The position numbers were made by a program, and so were the translations under genes. The notes below the pieces were generated by a model. The model was not told the DNA's origin, did no database searches, and saw nothing but the letters and a program-made list of their open reading frames with translations. DNA of 45,151 nt, taken from the NCBI GenBank assembly GCA_015493765.1, contig WGCQ01000232.1, positions 1-45,151 of the forward strand. The letters run 5' to 3'. The stretch comes from Deltaproteobacteria bacterium (GTDB lineage Bacteria; Myxococcota_A; UBA9042; DTJE01; S145-11). Each line of letters opens with the position of its first letter. Position 1 is the first letter of the stretch. Of the stretch, positions 8,177 to 17,662 are shown in pieces.

Positions 8177-11100
8177 GTGAAAATGATACGAAGAGCATCC
8201 AGGCTGACAATTTTGGTAATAGGTTTGTTGCTGATCGTTTATACCCTGTTCTTTTTGCGTATCGACAACAAGGCATTAAAACTGGTGACCGGCAGTTCCG
8301 CCACGGCCCATGCAACGGAATTGACCGGAAAAAAGGCCGAACTGGCCAGGCTGAGGTTGCTGACCCAGTGTATAGGGATTATCCGCCGATACTACATAGC
8401 GCCCAAGTTGATAAAACCTAAACAGATGCTTATTTCCGCGCTGAAGGCCGTGGAAAACCTGGTACCGGAGGTAATGATAAAGACCTTTGGAAAACCTCCG
8501 TCAGAAGTGGCAGTGCGCGTGGCATACAAGCAACAGAAATTCAATATTGCCAAACTAAAGGACCTCTACCAGATGAACTGGCGGCTGCTGGACATATTTC
8601 ACTTCATTGCGGCAAACCTGCCGAATGACCTGGACCCGGCAGACGTTGAATACACCGCTATCAACGGTATGCTGAAGACCCTGGATGAACACACGATCTT
8701 TCTGCCGCCCAAGGCCTACGCGGAAATGAAACTGGATACCAAGGGCCAATTCGGCGGCCTGGGTATAGTGATCACTGTGCGCAAGGGGTACATCACGGTC
8801 GTAAGCGTCATGCCGGGTACGCCTGCGGCCAAGGCGGGCTTGCACAGCCGGGACCAGATCGTGCAGATCGAGGACGAGACGACATTGAATATGCCCTTGA
8901 TCGACGCTGTCAGCCGTTTGCGAGGCAAACCCGACACCAAGGTGTTGATATACGTAAAACGCAAGGGCTGGTCCGTGCCAAGGGCCTTTCACATAACCCG
9001 CAAGGTCATCCACGTACGCAGCGTGGAGAGCAAATACCTGGGTAACCACATCGGATACGTAAGCCTGAAACGCTTCCAGGAGGACTCTGCCGAGGAACTG
9101 CGGCAGTACATCGATAAATTGAAGTACAAACACCACATCAACGGACTGGTACTGGACCTGCGCCAGAACCCGGGAGGCCTGTTGAACCAGGCGGTGGAAT
9201 GCGCCAGGTTGTTTTTGGACCATGGCCAGATCGTGACCACCACGGAGGTCTCTGACATGGATGGCGAGACCTACGAGGCACTCGGGGATGCGCCATACGC
9301 GAATATACCCATGGTGATCCTGGTGGACGACGGGAGCGCCAGTGCGGCCGAGATCCTGACCGTGGCATTGAAACGAAACCACAGGGCCATAATCATGGGT
9401 AATCGCACCTTCGGTAAGGGCACGGTCCAGATCATGCAGGACGTTGGTAAGGGCGCCTTGAAGATCACGATCGGACAGTACCTGGGACCGGGCCGGGTTT
9501 CGATCCAGGGTGTTGGGATCATGCCCCATATCGAACTGATACCTGTAACCATATCCAAAAAAGAGGTTCACCTGTTGAATCCGGATGACCAGCCCAAGGA
9601 AAAATCCCTGTATAAACTAAAGGCCATGGGGCCACTTGAAATCGATAAGCCCTTGTTCAAACTACACTATTTTCTGCCGGACAAGACATCCCAGGACAAC
9701 AACGACGATGGCGAGCCACCGCTGCCCAAAACCGATGAAGAGGACCCGTCAAAGGATTTCGAGGTCCAACTGGCGGCCAGGATGCTTCAGAAAGGGGGCA
9801 GAGCCAATGCGGATAAATTTTTCAAGCATGCCTTGCCTGTGTTGCAGGAAACGGCTTCGCAGCAGGACCAGTTGCTGACCCAGGAATTCAAAAAATTCAA
9901 AAAAAACTGGTCCGAAGGTCCTTTGCCTGCTGACCTTAAGTTGAAGGCCTTTGTTACAGCAGTGCCCAAAGACGGGGCCAAGGCCGGCGGATCCGTCACA
10001 TTTTTCATCGCCGTGGCCAACCAGTCAAACCAGCCCGTCTATCGCATTCACGGGGTTACAAAAAGCGACGAAGGCGTTCTGGACGGGCAGGAATTCGCCA
10101 TCGGTATGATTCCACCGCATCATACGGGGCGGACGAAATTGACAATTCCTGTTCCGGCCTCGGTGGACCCGGCCCTGAACCTTGTACGCTTTAAATTTCT
10201 TGCCGGACAAAAGAAACTGAAGGTCAGCACGCACTCCCTGGTACTGTTCAAGTCGCTCCACCGTCCCAGGTTTGCATACGTGTTCCAGGTCCAGGACAGG
10301 GGCGGCAATGGAAACGGACTGGCAGAACCGGGTGAAACCTTCAACCTGGTCTTTGATATCACTAACGTGGGTGACGGGGCGGCCCGAAAACTGCTGACCA
10401 CACTGCAAAACAAGTCCGGTCACGGCGTGCTGGTACGTTTTGGCCGCAAAACCATCAAGCACGGACTGGGCGTTGGAATGACCAGGCAGGTAACATTCAA
10501 GGTCAGTTTGACCAAGGAATTCAAGCAAAGCACTTTGAAACTGGCGCTGTATTACGGAGTTGAAACTGAGGAGTTTCCTGTCGGAAGACATAAATATACC
10601 CGTTTACAAGCCACAGGAACTACAGGTAAAGCCCCTGAATACCGCCATCGAGGTCACGGCGCCCCAGGCGACGATATATCCTGGTGCCGACAAATCTCTG
10701 CCAGCCTTGTACACCGTGGAACACGGGGCCTTTTTGAGGGTCGTGGGCAGACTGGGGGCATTCTACAAGATAGGCATGGAGGACGGCAGGTTTGGATTTA
10801 TCGATACTGCCAAGGCCAGGGAGGTCAGTGGCGTGGTAAAATTCACCGAATTGCCCGAACACCCCGTCTATGCCATGGCCCAGCCGGCGGTTTATATCAC
10901 AAACATCAAGGACCTGATTGCATCACCGTTACCCAAGGGCAAGGCCATCGTCAAAGGCAGGGCCATATTTTATGGTCCGGGCCGTCTGTCCAGAAAGGTC
11001 TTTGCGTTCGTGGGTGACGAAAAGGTGTTCTTTCACATGCTGCCGCGTCACAGCGTGGGGCCAAAACAGGAATACAGATTCCAGTTCCCGGTTCAATTGA

Positions 11101-11210
11101 ACAAGGTTGCGGAAACGATCCGGGTATTTGCATTGGAGGGCAAAAGCAATGTAAACACCAGGACCATAGGTATATTGAACCGGGCAAAGATACAACCGGC
11201 TGGGAGGTAG
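8177..11210 (+). CDS. S41A C-terminal processing peptidase (CtpA-like), interrupted by a one-base frameshift near 10575
   Basis: Start GTG 8177 (GGAGAG 11 bases upstream; ATG 8183 is the alternative). One N-terminal membrane anchor or signal (about 10-27), a helical region, a PDZ domain (about 192-275) and the S41 core: Ser387 in DDGSASAAEIL and Lys414 in GNRTFGKGTVQ form the expected catalytic dyad. It would act in the periplasm on C-termini or misfolded proteins. The long C-terminal part resembles extensions of myxococcal S41 proteases and ends in an SH3-like and a beta-sandwich segment. The first frame is sensible to GVETEEF (about 10575), then turns to Arg/Gly/Cys-rich nonsense ending at 11017. 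The +1 frame continues LSEDINIPVYKP and runs to TAG 11208-11210, beside the next gene's ribosome site. Removing one C from TTTCCTG restores a 1010-residue protein. This is either an assembly error or a recent mutation. Confidence 0.88.
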
Positions 11211-11213
11211 TAC

Positions 11214-12068
11214 ATGAAACGATTAAAAATCCTGTACCGGAGGCTTGTATTCATCATGCTGATCGGTCTTTTTGCCCTGCCAGGCACGGCCAAAGACAAG
11301 GATAAGCCACTGTCATACGACGCAGCCCTGCGAAAGGCGATCTACTATGCCAGGGTTCGTAACTACAAGCGGGCATTGAAGTATTTCAAACTGTCCATAA
11401 CGGCGAATCCCGCCTCCATAGACCCATATTTCAATGCGGCAAATATAGCCAGGCACTTCAACAATTGCAGGGACCAGTTGCTGTATTTCCGGGGCTTCAT
11501 CTATCTGTCAGTGCAGTTTGGTTCCGCTGACCGCGACATAAAGACCGCAAAATCGGCAATAAGGCGATGTAAACGGGACCCCAAGGTGGGCACACTAAAT
11601 ATCACCACGCAGACGCCGGGGCTCGAGGTAACGGTGGACGGGGCATTGGTGGGCAAGACCCCTATAAAAGGCCTGCCCCTCATGGAGGGAACCTACACCT
11701 ATGGCATAAAAAACCCCTTGTTTGAGCCGTTCAGTGCACAGGTGAAAATCAAGGCCAAGGAAACAACAGACCTCCAACCCCAGTTGGTCAAAAGGACCTT
11801 TTACGGGTGGCTTCAAATCACAACAACGCCCAAAAAGGGCGTACACGTGACCCTGGCCGGCAAGGACATCGGGGTTACACCGTTGAAAAAACTTCGATTG
11901 AAAACAGGGAAATACCTGGTGGTATTGAAGGCTGACGGCTATGACACGTGGCAGCGTTACGTGGAGATCGCCAAGGACCAGACCGCCACACTGGATGCAA
12001 CATTGCAAAAACCGGTTAAACGCAAGAAACTGGACATGGAACGCTGGAAGAAATTCGAGGGACAATGA
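11214..12068 (+). CDS. Exported protein with TPR-like N-terminus and two PEGA domains
   Basis: 284 residues. The ribosome site GGGAGG overlaps the stop of the S41 gene, 6 bases before ATG. The N-terminal hydrophobic stretch (about 10-24, VFIMLIGLFALPG) is a signal peptide or anchor. Residues about 35-105 look like a TPR-type helical pair (A-YYARVRNYKRALKYFKLS). Two PEGA repeats follow, about 125-190 (LEVTVDGALVGKTPIKGLPL) and 200-268 (VHVTLAGKDIGVTPLKKLRL). PEGA domains are beta-sandwich modules of envelope and S-layer-associated proteins. Its ATGA overlap with the CoA ligase gene and contact with the S41 gene show one transcription unit, so a role in protease targeting or scaffolding is plausible but inferred. 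Confidence 0.85.
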   Translation: MKRLKILYRRLVFIMLIGLFALPGTAKDKDKPLSYDAALRKAIYYARVRNYKRALKYFKLSITANPASIDPYFNAANIARHFNNCRDQLLYFRGFIYLSVQFGSADRDIKTAKSAIRRCKRDPKVGTLNITTQTPGLEVTVDGALVGKTPIKGLPLMEGTYTYGIKNPLFEPFSAQVKIKAKETTDLQPQLVKRTFYGWLQITTTPKKGVHVTLAGKDIGVTPLKKLRLKTGKYLVVLKADGYDTWQRYVEIAKDQTATLDATLQKPVKRKKLDMERWKKFEGQ

Positions 12069-14434
12069 AACAATCTACAGCCTTGACCCTGCTGGAGGGC
12101 CTGTTTGCCTCACAGGAAGACTCCGGGTCATACAGCCTGTCCGAAGTACAGGTCTATGATTTCCTGGCAGCCGCAGGTTTCAGGACACCTGCGTACAGCA
12201 CGTTTGACAAGGACCTCAATGGCCTCGGTGATTTTTTACACGAACTGCCCGGGGACCGGGTGGTGGTGAAGGTCGTTTCGCCCTACATCAGCCACAAAAC
12301 CGAACTCCAGGCCGTGCTGGACGTGGAAAAACAGCCCCAGGTGGTGCGTGGCGTTGCCCTTGAGATGCTGACCAACGTGCCGGTTCGTTACGCGCAATTC
12401 CTGGGCGAACGGCCGGACCTGGTCCCGGCACGCTATGCCGGTCTGTCCGGGGAGGCAATGGTGTCAGCAATAGGCCGCGACATCCAGGGGATACTCGTGT
12501 CCGAATACATCCACCACAGCCAGGGGTTTGACAGCGAACTGTTCGTTGGGCTGCGTTGGACACGTGAGTTCGGACCTGTTGTGTCGGCAGGCATTGGCGG
12601 CGTGGATACCGAACTCTTTGCAAAAAAATTCCGCGAACAGGAGGCTGTAATCACGGATTCCGCGATACTGACCACGCCCGAAGGGTTCCTCGAGCGTTTC
12701 AAACGGACAACCTGTTATGCGATCATCAGCGGACAGGTACGAGGCCATGAACGCCTGGTCAACGATGAACAGGTCATGCGAATCTTTGACCTGTTTTTCA
12801 CCCTGGCCCATCGTTTTTCCGGACAAAGTACGGACACGCGTTACTGCATCGAGGAATTCGAGGTGAACCCCTTTGCCTTGACAGGCGGCATGGCCGTGCC
12901 GGTTGACGGTCTGCTGCGGTTTTCCACCCGCCGGGTCAACAAAGGGGTACGCCCGCGTGCAAAGGTGGAGGCATTGCTGAAGCCTGCAAGCGTGGCCGTG
13001 GTGGGGGTCAGCGAAAACCGGGTGAACGTAGGCCGTATGATCCTGTCCAACCTGAAGTCTTCGGGCTTTGACCCGACAAAAATCAGGATAATCAGGGAGG
13101 GCTGCGACCAGGTGGACGGGGTGCGGTGCGCAAGGTCTTTCGATACGCTGGACATACCGGTGGACCTGGCGATCATTGCCGTGAGTGCCAAGGCGGTGCC
13201 CCGGGTGTTCGAGGACATCCTGCGGTCCCAAAAGGTCCGGGGTGTCATCATTGTACCGGGCGGTATGGGTGAAAAGAGCTCCGGGAAGCCCATCGAGGAG
13301 GCCGTGCTCAGGCAGATACGGGAGGCCCGCGAACGGACGCCTGATACGGCACCCGTGGTCCTGGGCGGGAACTGCCTGGGTATTGTGTCCAAGCCTGCAT
13401 CGATCGACACCTTGTTCATCCCGGACATAAAACTGCCCAAGCAAAAGGGGGTACGTCGAAACATCGCGTTCATCAGTCAAAGCGGCGCCTACATGATCAC
13501 GCGCATGAACCGACTGGAGTACCTGGAAACAGTGTACGACGTGTCCACGGGCAACCAGATCGACATCAGCATTTCCGACCTGCTGAGCGTGGTGGGCTCG
13601 GACCCACAGGTGGACGTGATCGCGATCTACGTGGAGGGATTCCAGGACATGGACGGGCTGACTGCGGCCAGGATTACCAGGGAACTGCGCATGCAGGGCA
13701 AGGACGTGGTCATTTACAAGGCCGGTCGCACGGCAGAGGGCAAAAGCGCAACCAGCGGTCACACGGCATCCATTGCGGGCGACTACGACGTGGCAGTCAC
13801 AATCCTGCAATCCGCCGGGGCCTTCGTTGCCGATTCGTTTACGGGTTTCGTGGATTATTTGGCCACAGCCAGTTTACTGCATGACAAAAATGTCACAGGT
13901 ATGAAGATCGGCGCGGTCAGCAACGCGGGTTACGAAACCGTTGGCATGGCGGATTCGATTAGGGGACACGGTTATCAACTGGAACTGGCTGTTTTTTCCG
14001 GGAACGTGGCACAAAGGCTGCAAAAGGTGTTGGAGGAATCGGGACTGCAGGACCTGGTAACCGTCCACAACCCCCTGGACCTCACGCCCATGGCGGACGA
14101 CCACGTGTACGAGATGGCCCTTTCAGCGATCATGCAGGACCCGAATGTGGACTTCGTGGTGGTGGGGCTGGTGCCATTTACAACCGCACTCAAGACACTG
14201 CCCGAGGGGGTGGACCCGGTGGATTCGGTGGAGGCCGAGGATTCGATTGCACGACGCCTGGTCAAACTGGCCAGGGAGTATCCCAAGCCCATGGCCGCGA
14301 TCGTGGACGCCGGTCGGCTGTACGACCCGTTGGCCCAGGGCTTGAGGCGCAACGGGGTCCTGGTGTTTCGTTCCGCTGACCGGGCCGTGTTGACGCTTGG
14401 CCGCTATCTGCAAAATCGCATGCAAAAATTCTGA
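12065..14434 (+). CDS. Acetate/acyl-CoA ligase (ADP-forming), fused with beta (ATP-grasp) domain first
   Basis: 789 residues; ATG overlaps the previous stop (ATGA). The reaction expected is acyl-CoA + ADP + phosphate to acid + CoA + ATP, a substrate-level phosphorylation step in acid-producing anaerobes. The N-terminal ATP-grasp half (about 15-275) has the typical KVVSPYISHKTE start; the C-terminal half has a CoA-binding Rossmann domain (about 303-400, PASVAVVGVSENRVNVGR) and a succinyl-CoA-synthetase-like part. His566 in SGHTASIAGDYD matches the phosphohistidine loop. Order is beta-alpha, permuted against the common alpha-beta fusion. The substrate cannot be read from sequence. Close coupling to a periplasmic protease and a PEGA protein is functionally odd. 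A group such as protein lysine acetyltransferases fused to ACD domains is excluded, as no GNAT domain is present. Confidence 0.88.
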   Translation: MKQSTALTLLEGLFASQEDSGSYSLSEVQVYDFLAAAGFRTPAYSTFDKDLNGLGDFLHELPGDRVVVKVVSPYISHKTELQAVLDVEKQPQVVRGVALEMLTNVPVRYAQFLGERPDLVPARYAGLSGEAMVSAIGRDIQGILVSEYIHHSQGFDSELFVGLRWTREFGPVVSAGIGGVDTELFAKKFREQEAVITDSAILTTPEGFLERFKRTTCYAIISGQVRGHERLVNDEQVMRIFDLFFTLAHRFSGQSTDTRYCIEEFEVNPFALTGGMAVPVDGLLRFSTRRVNKGVRPRAKVEALLKPASVAVVGVSENRVNVGRMILSNLKSSGFDPTKIRIIREGCDQVDGVRCARSFDTLDIPVDLAIIAVSAKAVPRVFEDILRSQKVRGVIIVPGGMGEKSSGKPIEEAVLRQIREARERTPDTAPVVLGGNCLGIVSKPASIDTLFIPDIKLPKQKGVRRNIAFISQSGAYMITRMNRLEYLETVYDVSTGNQIDISISDLLSVVGSDPQVDVIAIYVEGFQDMDGLTAARITRELRMQGKDVVIYKAGRTAEGKSATSGHTASIAGDYDVAVTILQSAGAFVADSFTGFVDYLATASLLHDKNVTGMKIGAVSNAGYETVGMADSIRGHGYQLELAVFSGNVAQRLQKVLEESGLQDLVTVHNPLDLTPMADDHVYEMALSAIMQDPNVDFVVVGLVPFTTALKTLPEGVDPVDSVEAEDSIARRLVKLAREYPKPMAAIVDAGRLYDPLAQGLRRNGVLVFRSADRAVLTLGRYLQNRMQKF

Positions 14435-14452
14435 ATGCTGGCCAGGTTCGAG

Positions 14453-14470
14453 CCCGACTAAATTCAGGGA
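14453..14470. repeat. Degenerate end of the 179-bp element family
   Basis: CCCGACTAAATTCAGGGA (14453-14470) resembles the CCTGACTAAATTCGGGAG end found in full copies. No partner end or body is recognisable, so this is a solo, decayed end just past the CoA-ligase gene. Confidence 0.4.
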
Positions 14471-14513
14471 TCGGCACTTCCCGGATTAGTCCGGTAGGCA
14501 TGGGATTGCTTGA

Positions 14514-14702
14514 CACCGCAATCGCGATAATAAATTGTGGGACAGGGTCCTTGCAGGAACTGGTGATGACATACCCTTGGCAATTGGCATAACCAGGGAC
14601 GGGGGTTATGCATTTGCAGGATTTACCACGTCCAAGGGTGCCGGTGGTCGCGACTTGTGGGTCGTGAAAACAGATGCTCACGGCAATGTGTATTGCCCAT
14701 AA
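14514..14702 (+). pseudogene. Remnant of a secreted DGGY-repeat (beta-propeller-like) protein
   Basis: A 62-codon frame without start codon or ribosome site, bounded upstream by an in-frame TGA (14511-14513) and ending at TAA 14700-14702. It reads ...LWDRVLAGTGDDIPLAI, then GITRDGGYAFAGFTTSKGAG, then GRDLWVVKTDAHGNV. This is the unmistakable repeat of secreted proteins with DGGYV-AG-T-S-G-G--D-WV-K-D--G units. Only about one repeat survives, sandwiched between the CoA-ligase gene and the 85-bp repeat, so it is a decayed fragment of a gene lost or moved by rearrangement. Confidence 0.7.
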
Positions 14703-14737
14703 CGTTGGAGACTGTCGAAAAATCTGACCTGGGATCG

Positions 14738-14822
14738 TTTGTGTGTTTTGTAACAGTTTGAAATACAAAGATAATTCAAGATGCCGGCTGGAAGCCGGCG
14801 ATCCCAGGAGGGACTTTACACA
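14738..14822. repeat. 85-bp dispersed repeat, copy A
   Basis: Nearly identical to 23921-24005 (about five mismatches over 85 bases by eye, no gaps). It contains two dyads: CTTTG-AAATA-CAAAG-like (TTTGAAATACAAAG, 14758-14771) and GCCGGC-TGGAA-GCCGGC (14783-14799). It ends GGGACTTTACACA. It is non-coding, located between convergent genes, and could act as a terminator-like or REP-like hairpin; there is no T-tract. Confidence 0.85.
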
Positions 14823-14905
14823 ATATTCGTAGGTGCGGGTCTGAAAACGACCCTGAATCTGCCATCAAATCAACACGCCCGGTTGGGCTGCCTGTAATGC
14901 CCTTG

Positions 14906-15463
14906 TCACACTTCCATGATCTCTTTTTCCTTGGCCGCGATGATCGTGTCCACCTTTTTTACGTTTTCATCGGTGATTTTAGTGATCTTATCGATACCAC
15001 GGCGCACATCATCCTCAGGCAGGTTCTCCGTTTTTTGCGCCTTTTCCAGTTTGCTCTTGCGTTCCCTGCGCGCATTACGTATGGCGATCTTGGCCTCCTC
15101 GCCCATCTTTTTCACCAGTTTCACCAGTTCACGCCGGCGTTCCGTGGTGAGTTTCGGGATGTTCAAACGGATCGTCTCACCATCGTTGGATGGGGTCAAG
15201 CCGATGTCGGATGCCTGGATCGCCTTTTCAATAGCCGGAATCAAGCGTTTCTCAAACGGTTTTATCGCTATGGTGCTGGGTTGTGGTATGCTGAGCGTGG
15301 CCAGGTGCGCAATGGCAGTGGATTGACCATAGTAGTCAATATTGATTCCATCCAGCAAGGCCAGGTTTGCGCGTCCGGTGCGGATCTTGGTCAGGTTGTA
15401 CTTCAGATTTTTCAATATCTTGTCGTACGCCGTTTCCAGGTCTTTTATCGTGGCCTCGATCAT
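14906..15463 (-). CDS. frr: Ribosome-recycling factor
   Basis: 185 residues from ATG 15463, chosen because AGGAGG lies 6 bases upstream and 185 is the family's normal length; upstream in-frame ATGs would overlap pyrH. RRF, together with EF-G, splits post-termination ribosomes. Visible family features include the N-terminal helix MIEATIKDLETAYDKIL, NLTKIRTGRANLALLDGI with the conserved Arg-x-Gly-Arg segment, and the DGETIRLNIPKLTTERRREL motif, followed by a long C-terminal helix. Last gene of rpsB-tsf-pyrH-frr, 13 bases after pyrH, an arrangement conserved across bacteria. Confidence 0.97.
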   Translation of the reverse strand: MIEATIKDLETAYDKILKNLKYNLTKIRTGRANLALLDGINIDYYGQSTAIAHLATLSIPQPSTIAIKPFEKRLIPAIEKAIQASDIGLTPSNDGETIRLNIPKLTTERRRELVKLVKKMGEEAKIAIRNARRERKSKLEKAQKTENLPEDDVRRGIDKITKITDENVKKVDTIIAAKEKEIMEV

Positions 15464-15476
15464 ATCAACCTCCTGC

Positions 15477-16202
15477 TTATTCATCCTTTGCACTTATGAT
15501 TGTCCCGACAGCACTGTCGGAGCATACCTTTATCAGTGCTTCCTTTTCCCGCAGGTCGAATACCCTAATCGGAATCGAATTTTCCTTGCACAGGGTTACG
15601 GCCGTAAGGTCCATGACCCCGAGCCCTTTTTCTATCACCGACTGGTAACTCAGCCTGGCAAACAGTTTTGCAGTGGTAAATTTATGCGGGTCCCTGTCGA
15701 ATACACCAGGCACGTTGGTTGCCTTCAGCAATGCCTCGGCCCCCAGTTCCGCAGCCCTCAACGCGGCCCCCGTATCCGTGGAAAAAAACGGATGTCCCGT
15801 CCCACCGCTCAGGATCAATACCTCGCCTCGTTCAAGGTATTTTTTTGCGCTGAATGGTTCGTATAACTGCGCAGCCTGACTGACCTGCAATGCACTCATC
15901 AGGCGTGCTGTAACACCCTGCCTTTGCAGGGATGCACGCAAGGCGAGGCCGTTCATGACCGTGGCCAGCATGCCCATGGTATCAGCGGTATTCCGATCCA
16001 GCCTGTCAGGATTCAGTTCACGACCCCTCAGGATGTTTCCACCACCTATCACCATCGCAACCTGTATTCCGTCCCGCACCAGCCTGTCGATATCCCGGCA
16101 CAGCCCCTGTACAACATCCCAGTCGTATCCATGCCCGGCCTTTCCGCCCAGGGCTTCACCGGAAATCTTTAGCACTATGCGCTTGTAAAGAGGTGCCGGC
16201 AT
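15477..16202 (-). CDS. pyrH: Uridylate kinase (UMP kinase)
   Basis: 241 residues, full length. Catalyses UMP + ATP to UDP + ADP in pyrimidine nucleotide synthesis; the bacterial enzyme is a hexamer of the amino-acid-kinase fold. Motifs: RIVLKISGEAL at the N-terminus, VIGGGNILRG, the DTMGMLATVMNGLAL helix, SGGTGHPFFSTDTGA and KATNVPGVFDRDP, the last matching the usual TNVDGVYDxDP with Asp changed to Pro. The start lies 3 bases after the tsf stop with only a weak purine-rich ribosome site, consistent with coupled translation. Confidence 0.97.
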   Translation of the reverse strand: MPAPLYKRIVLKISGEALGGKAGHGYDWDVVQGLCRDIDRLVRDGIQVAMVIGGGNILRGRELNPDRLDRNTADTMGMLATVMNGLALRASLQRQGVTARLMSALQVSQAAQLYEPFSAKKYLERGEVLILSGGTGHPFFSTDTGAALRAAELGAEALLKATNVPGVFDRDPHKFTTAKLFARLSYQSVIEKGLGVMDLTAVTLCKENSIPIRVFDLREKEALIKVCSDSAVGTIISAKDE

Positions 16203-16205
16203 GTT

Positions 16206-16799
16206 TTATTTTCCGACTTCAAAACGCACAAAACGCTTGATCACAACATTTTCGCCCACCTTACCGATCAGTTCAGTAAGCAGGTCCTTGACCTTTTTGC
16301 TGTCATCCCGCACGTACGGCTGTTCCAACAGCACCACGTCCTGATACCACTTATCGAGCCGCCCCTCGGCGATCCTGTCCAGCACCTTTTCCGGCTTGCC
16401 GCTCTTGGCCGCCTCGGTCTTGTACAGGGTCTTCATTTCCTCGACTTCCGCCTGGTCCAGGTCCTCCACATTTACCACCTTGGGTGACATGGCCGCGATC
16501 TGCAGGTTCAGTTCCTGAACAAAATCCTTGAACGGGTCCGAACGCGCAACGAAATCGCTTTCGCAGTTGACCTCAACCATCACGCCGATCCTGTCCCCGG
16601 GGTGGATGTAGGCCGAAATCACCCCTTCCTTTGCCGTACGCCCGGCCTTTTTCGTGGCAATGGCCTTGCTTTTGGCCATCAGGATCTTCTTGGCCTTTTC
16701 CATGTCGCCGTCCGCCTCGGTCAGGGCCTCCTTGCAGTCCAGGATACCGGCGCTCGTAATGTCTCTTAATTGTTTTACCATCTTTGCTGTAATTTCCAT
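16206..16799 (-). CDS. tsf: Elongation factor Ts, short form
   Basis: 197 residues, the compact type (compare about 280 in enterobacteria). It is the guanine-nucleotide exchange factor for EF-Tu. The N-terminal UBA-like domain MVKQLRDITSAGILDCKEAL is followed by the core signature VEVNCESDFVARSDPFKDFV, the TDFVAR-type motif in which Asp and Phe intrude near the EF-Tu nucleotide site. The short form keeps one core subdomain and lacks the coiled coil of the long form. GAGGCG precedes ATG. It lies 44 bases after rpsB. Confidence 0.97.
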   Translation of the reverse strand: MEITAKMVKQLRDITSAGILDCKEALTEADGDMEKAKKILMAKSKAIATKKAGRTAKEGVISAYIHPGDRIGVMVEVNCESDFVARSDPFKDFVQELNLQIAAMSPKVVNVEDLDQAEVEEMKTLYKTEAAKSGKPEKVLDRIAEGRLDKWYQDVVLLEQPYVRDDSKKVKDLLTELIGKVGENVVIKRFVRFEVGK

Positions 16800-16843
16800 T
16801 TTCGCCTCGCAAAAAGGTTGTAAAAATTGTCAAAATATCCGTG

Positions 16844-17641
16844 TTATTCCGCAGGGGACTGCTGCCCAGCACCCCTCACGATCACCTCCGGACCGGCACC
16901 ACCGCCTTCCACGCTTGAATCCACACCGGCCTCAAAGGTGCCGGCCTTTTTGGCCTTACCCATTTCGATGCCTTCCAGGCAGGCATCCGCGACCAGGCGT
17001 GCCATCAGTTTAATCGAACGGGTGGCATCGTCGTTGCCCGGAATCACGAAATCCACGTCATCCGGGTCGCAGTTCGTATCCACCACTGCCACGACCGGTA
17101 CACCCACCCTGTTCGCCTCACGCACGGCATTGTGCTCCTTGCGTATGTCGATCACGAAGATTGCACCGGGATATTCCTTCATATCCCTGATACCGCGCAG
17201 GTTTTTCAGCATCTTGTTCAGGCGTTTTTCCAGCCGCAACACCTCTTTTTTAGGCAGGTTTTCCACCGAACCTACATCCAACAGGCGCTCTATTTCATTG
17301 ATCTTGTCCAGGCTTTTCTGGATCGTGGAGAAATTGGTAAGCGCGCCGCCCAGCCAACGATTCACGATGTATGGCTGACCCGCACGGATCGCCTCTTCCT
17401 CGATCACCAGTTGGGCCTGGGCCTTGGTCCCTACGAACAGGACCTTTTCACCCCGTGCAGTAACACTGCTGATGAAATCCAAGGCCCTGTTGAGCATCTT
17501 CATGGTGATCCGAAGGTCAATGATGTGTACCTTGTTCCGGATTCCAAAGATGTAGGGTTCCATCTTGGGGTTCCACAGGTTTTTTTGGTGTCCGAAGTGA
17601 ACACCGGACTCTAACAGGTCTTTGAGTGAAATTTCTGGCAT
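16844..17641 (-). CDS. rpsB: 30S ribosomal protein S2
   Basis: 265 residues from ATG 17641, where GGAGGACGACATG gives a strong ribosome site and the protein starts MPEISLKDLLESGVHFGHQK, the canonical S2 N-terminus. A longer in-frame start at 17737 would run through the leader hairpin and is rejected. The usual signatures follow: WNPKMEPYIFGIRNKVHIID, VNRWLGGALTNF, and VDTNCDPDDVDFVIPGNDDA. The C-terminal tail (about 235-265, Gly/Ala/Glu-rich) is variable in the family. First gene of the translation operon. Confidence 0.97.
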   Translation of the reverse strand: MPEISLKDLLESGVHFGHQKNLWNPKMEPYIFGIRNKVHIIDLRITMKMLNRALDFISSVTARGEKVLFVGTKAQAQLVIEEEAIRAGQPYIVNRWLGGALTNFSTIQKSLDKINEIERLLDVGSVENLPKKEVLRLEKRLNKMLKNLRGIRDMKEYPGAIFVIDIRKEHNAVREANRVGVPVVAVVDTNCDPDDVDFVIPGNDDATRSIKLMARLVADACLEGIEMGKAKKAGTFEAGVDSSVEGGGAGPEVIVRGAGQQSPAE

Positions 17642-17662
17642 GTCGTCCTCCGTTTTGCCTCC

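Noticed and set aside
12464-13810. 448-codon minus-strand frame opposite the CoA ligase gene.
   Set aside because: The plus-strand frame is a complete enzyme with motifs in order; the opposite frame is His/Arg-rich, has no family resemblance and no ribosome site.
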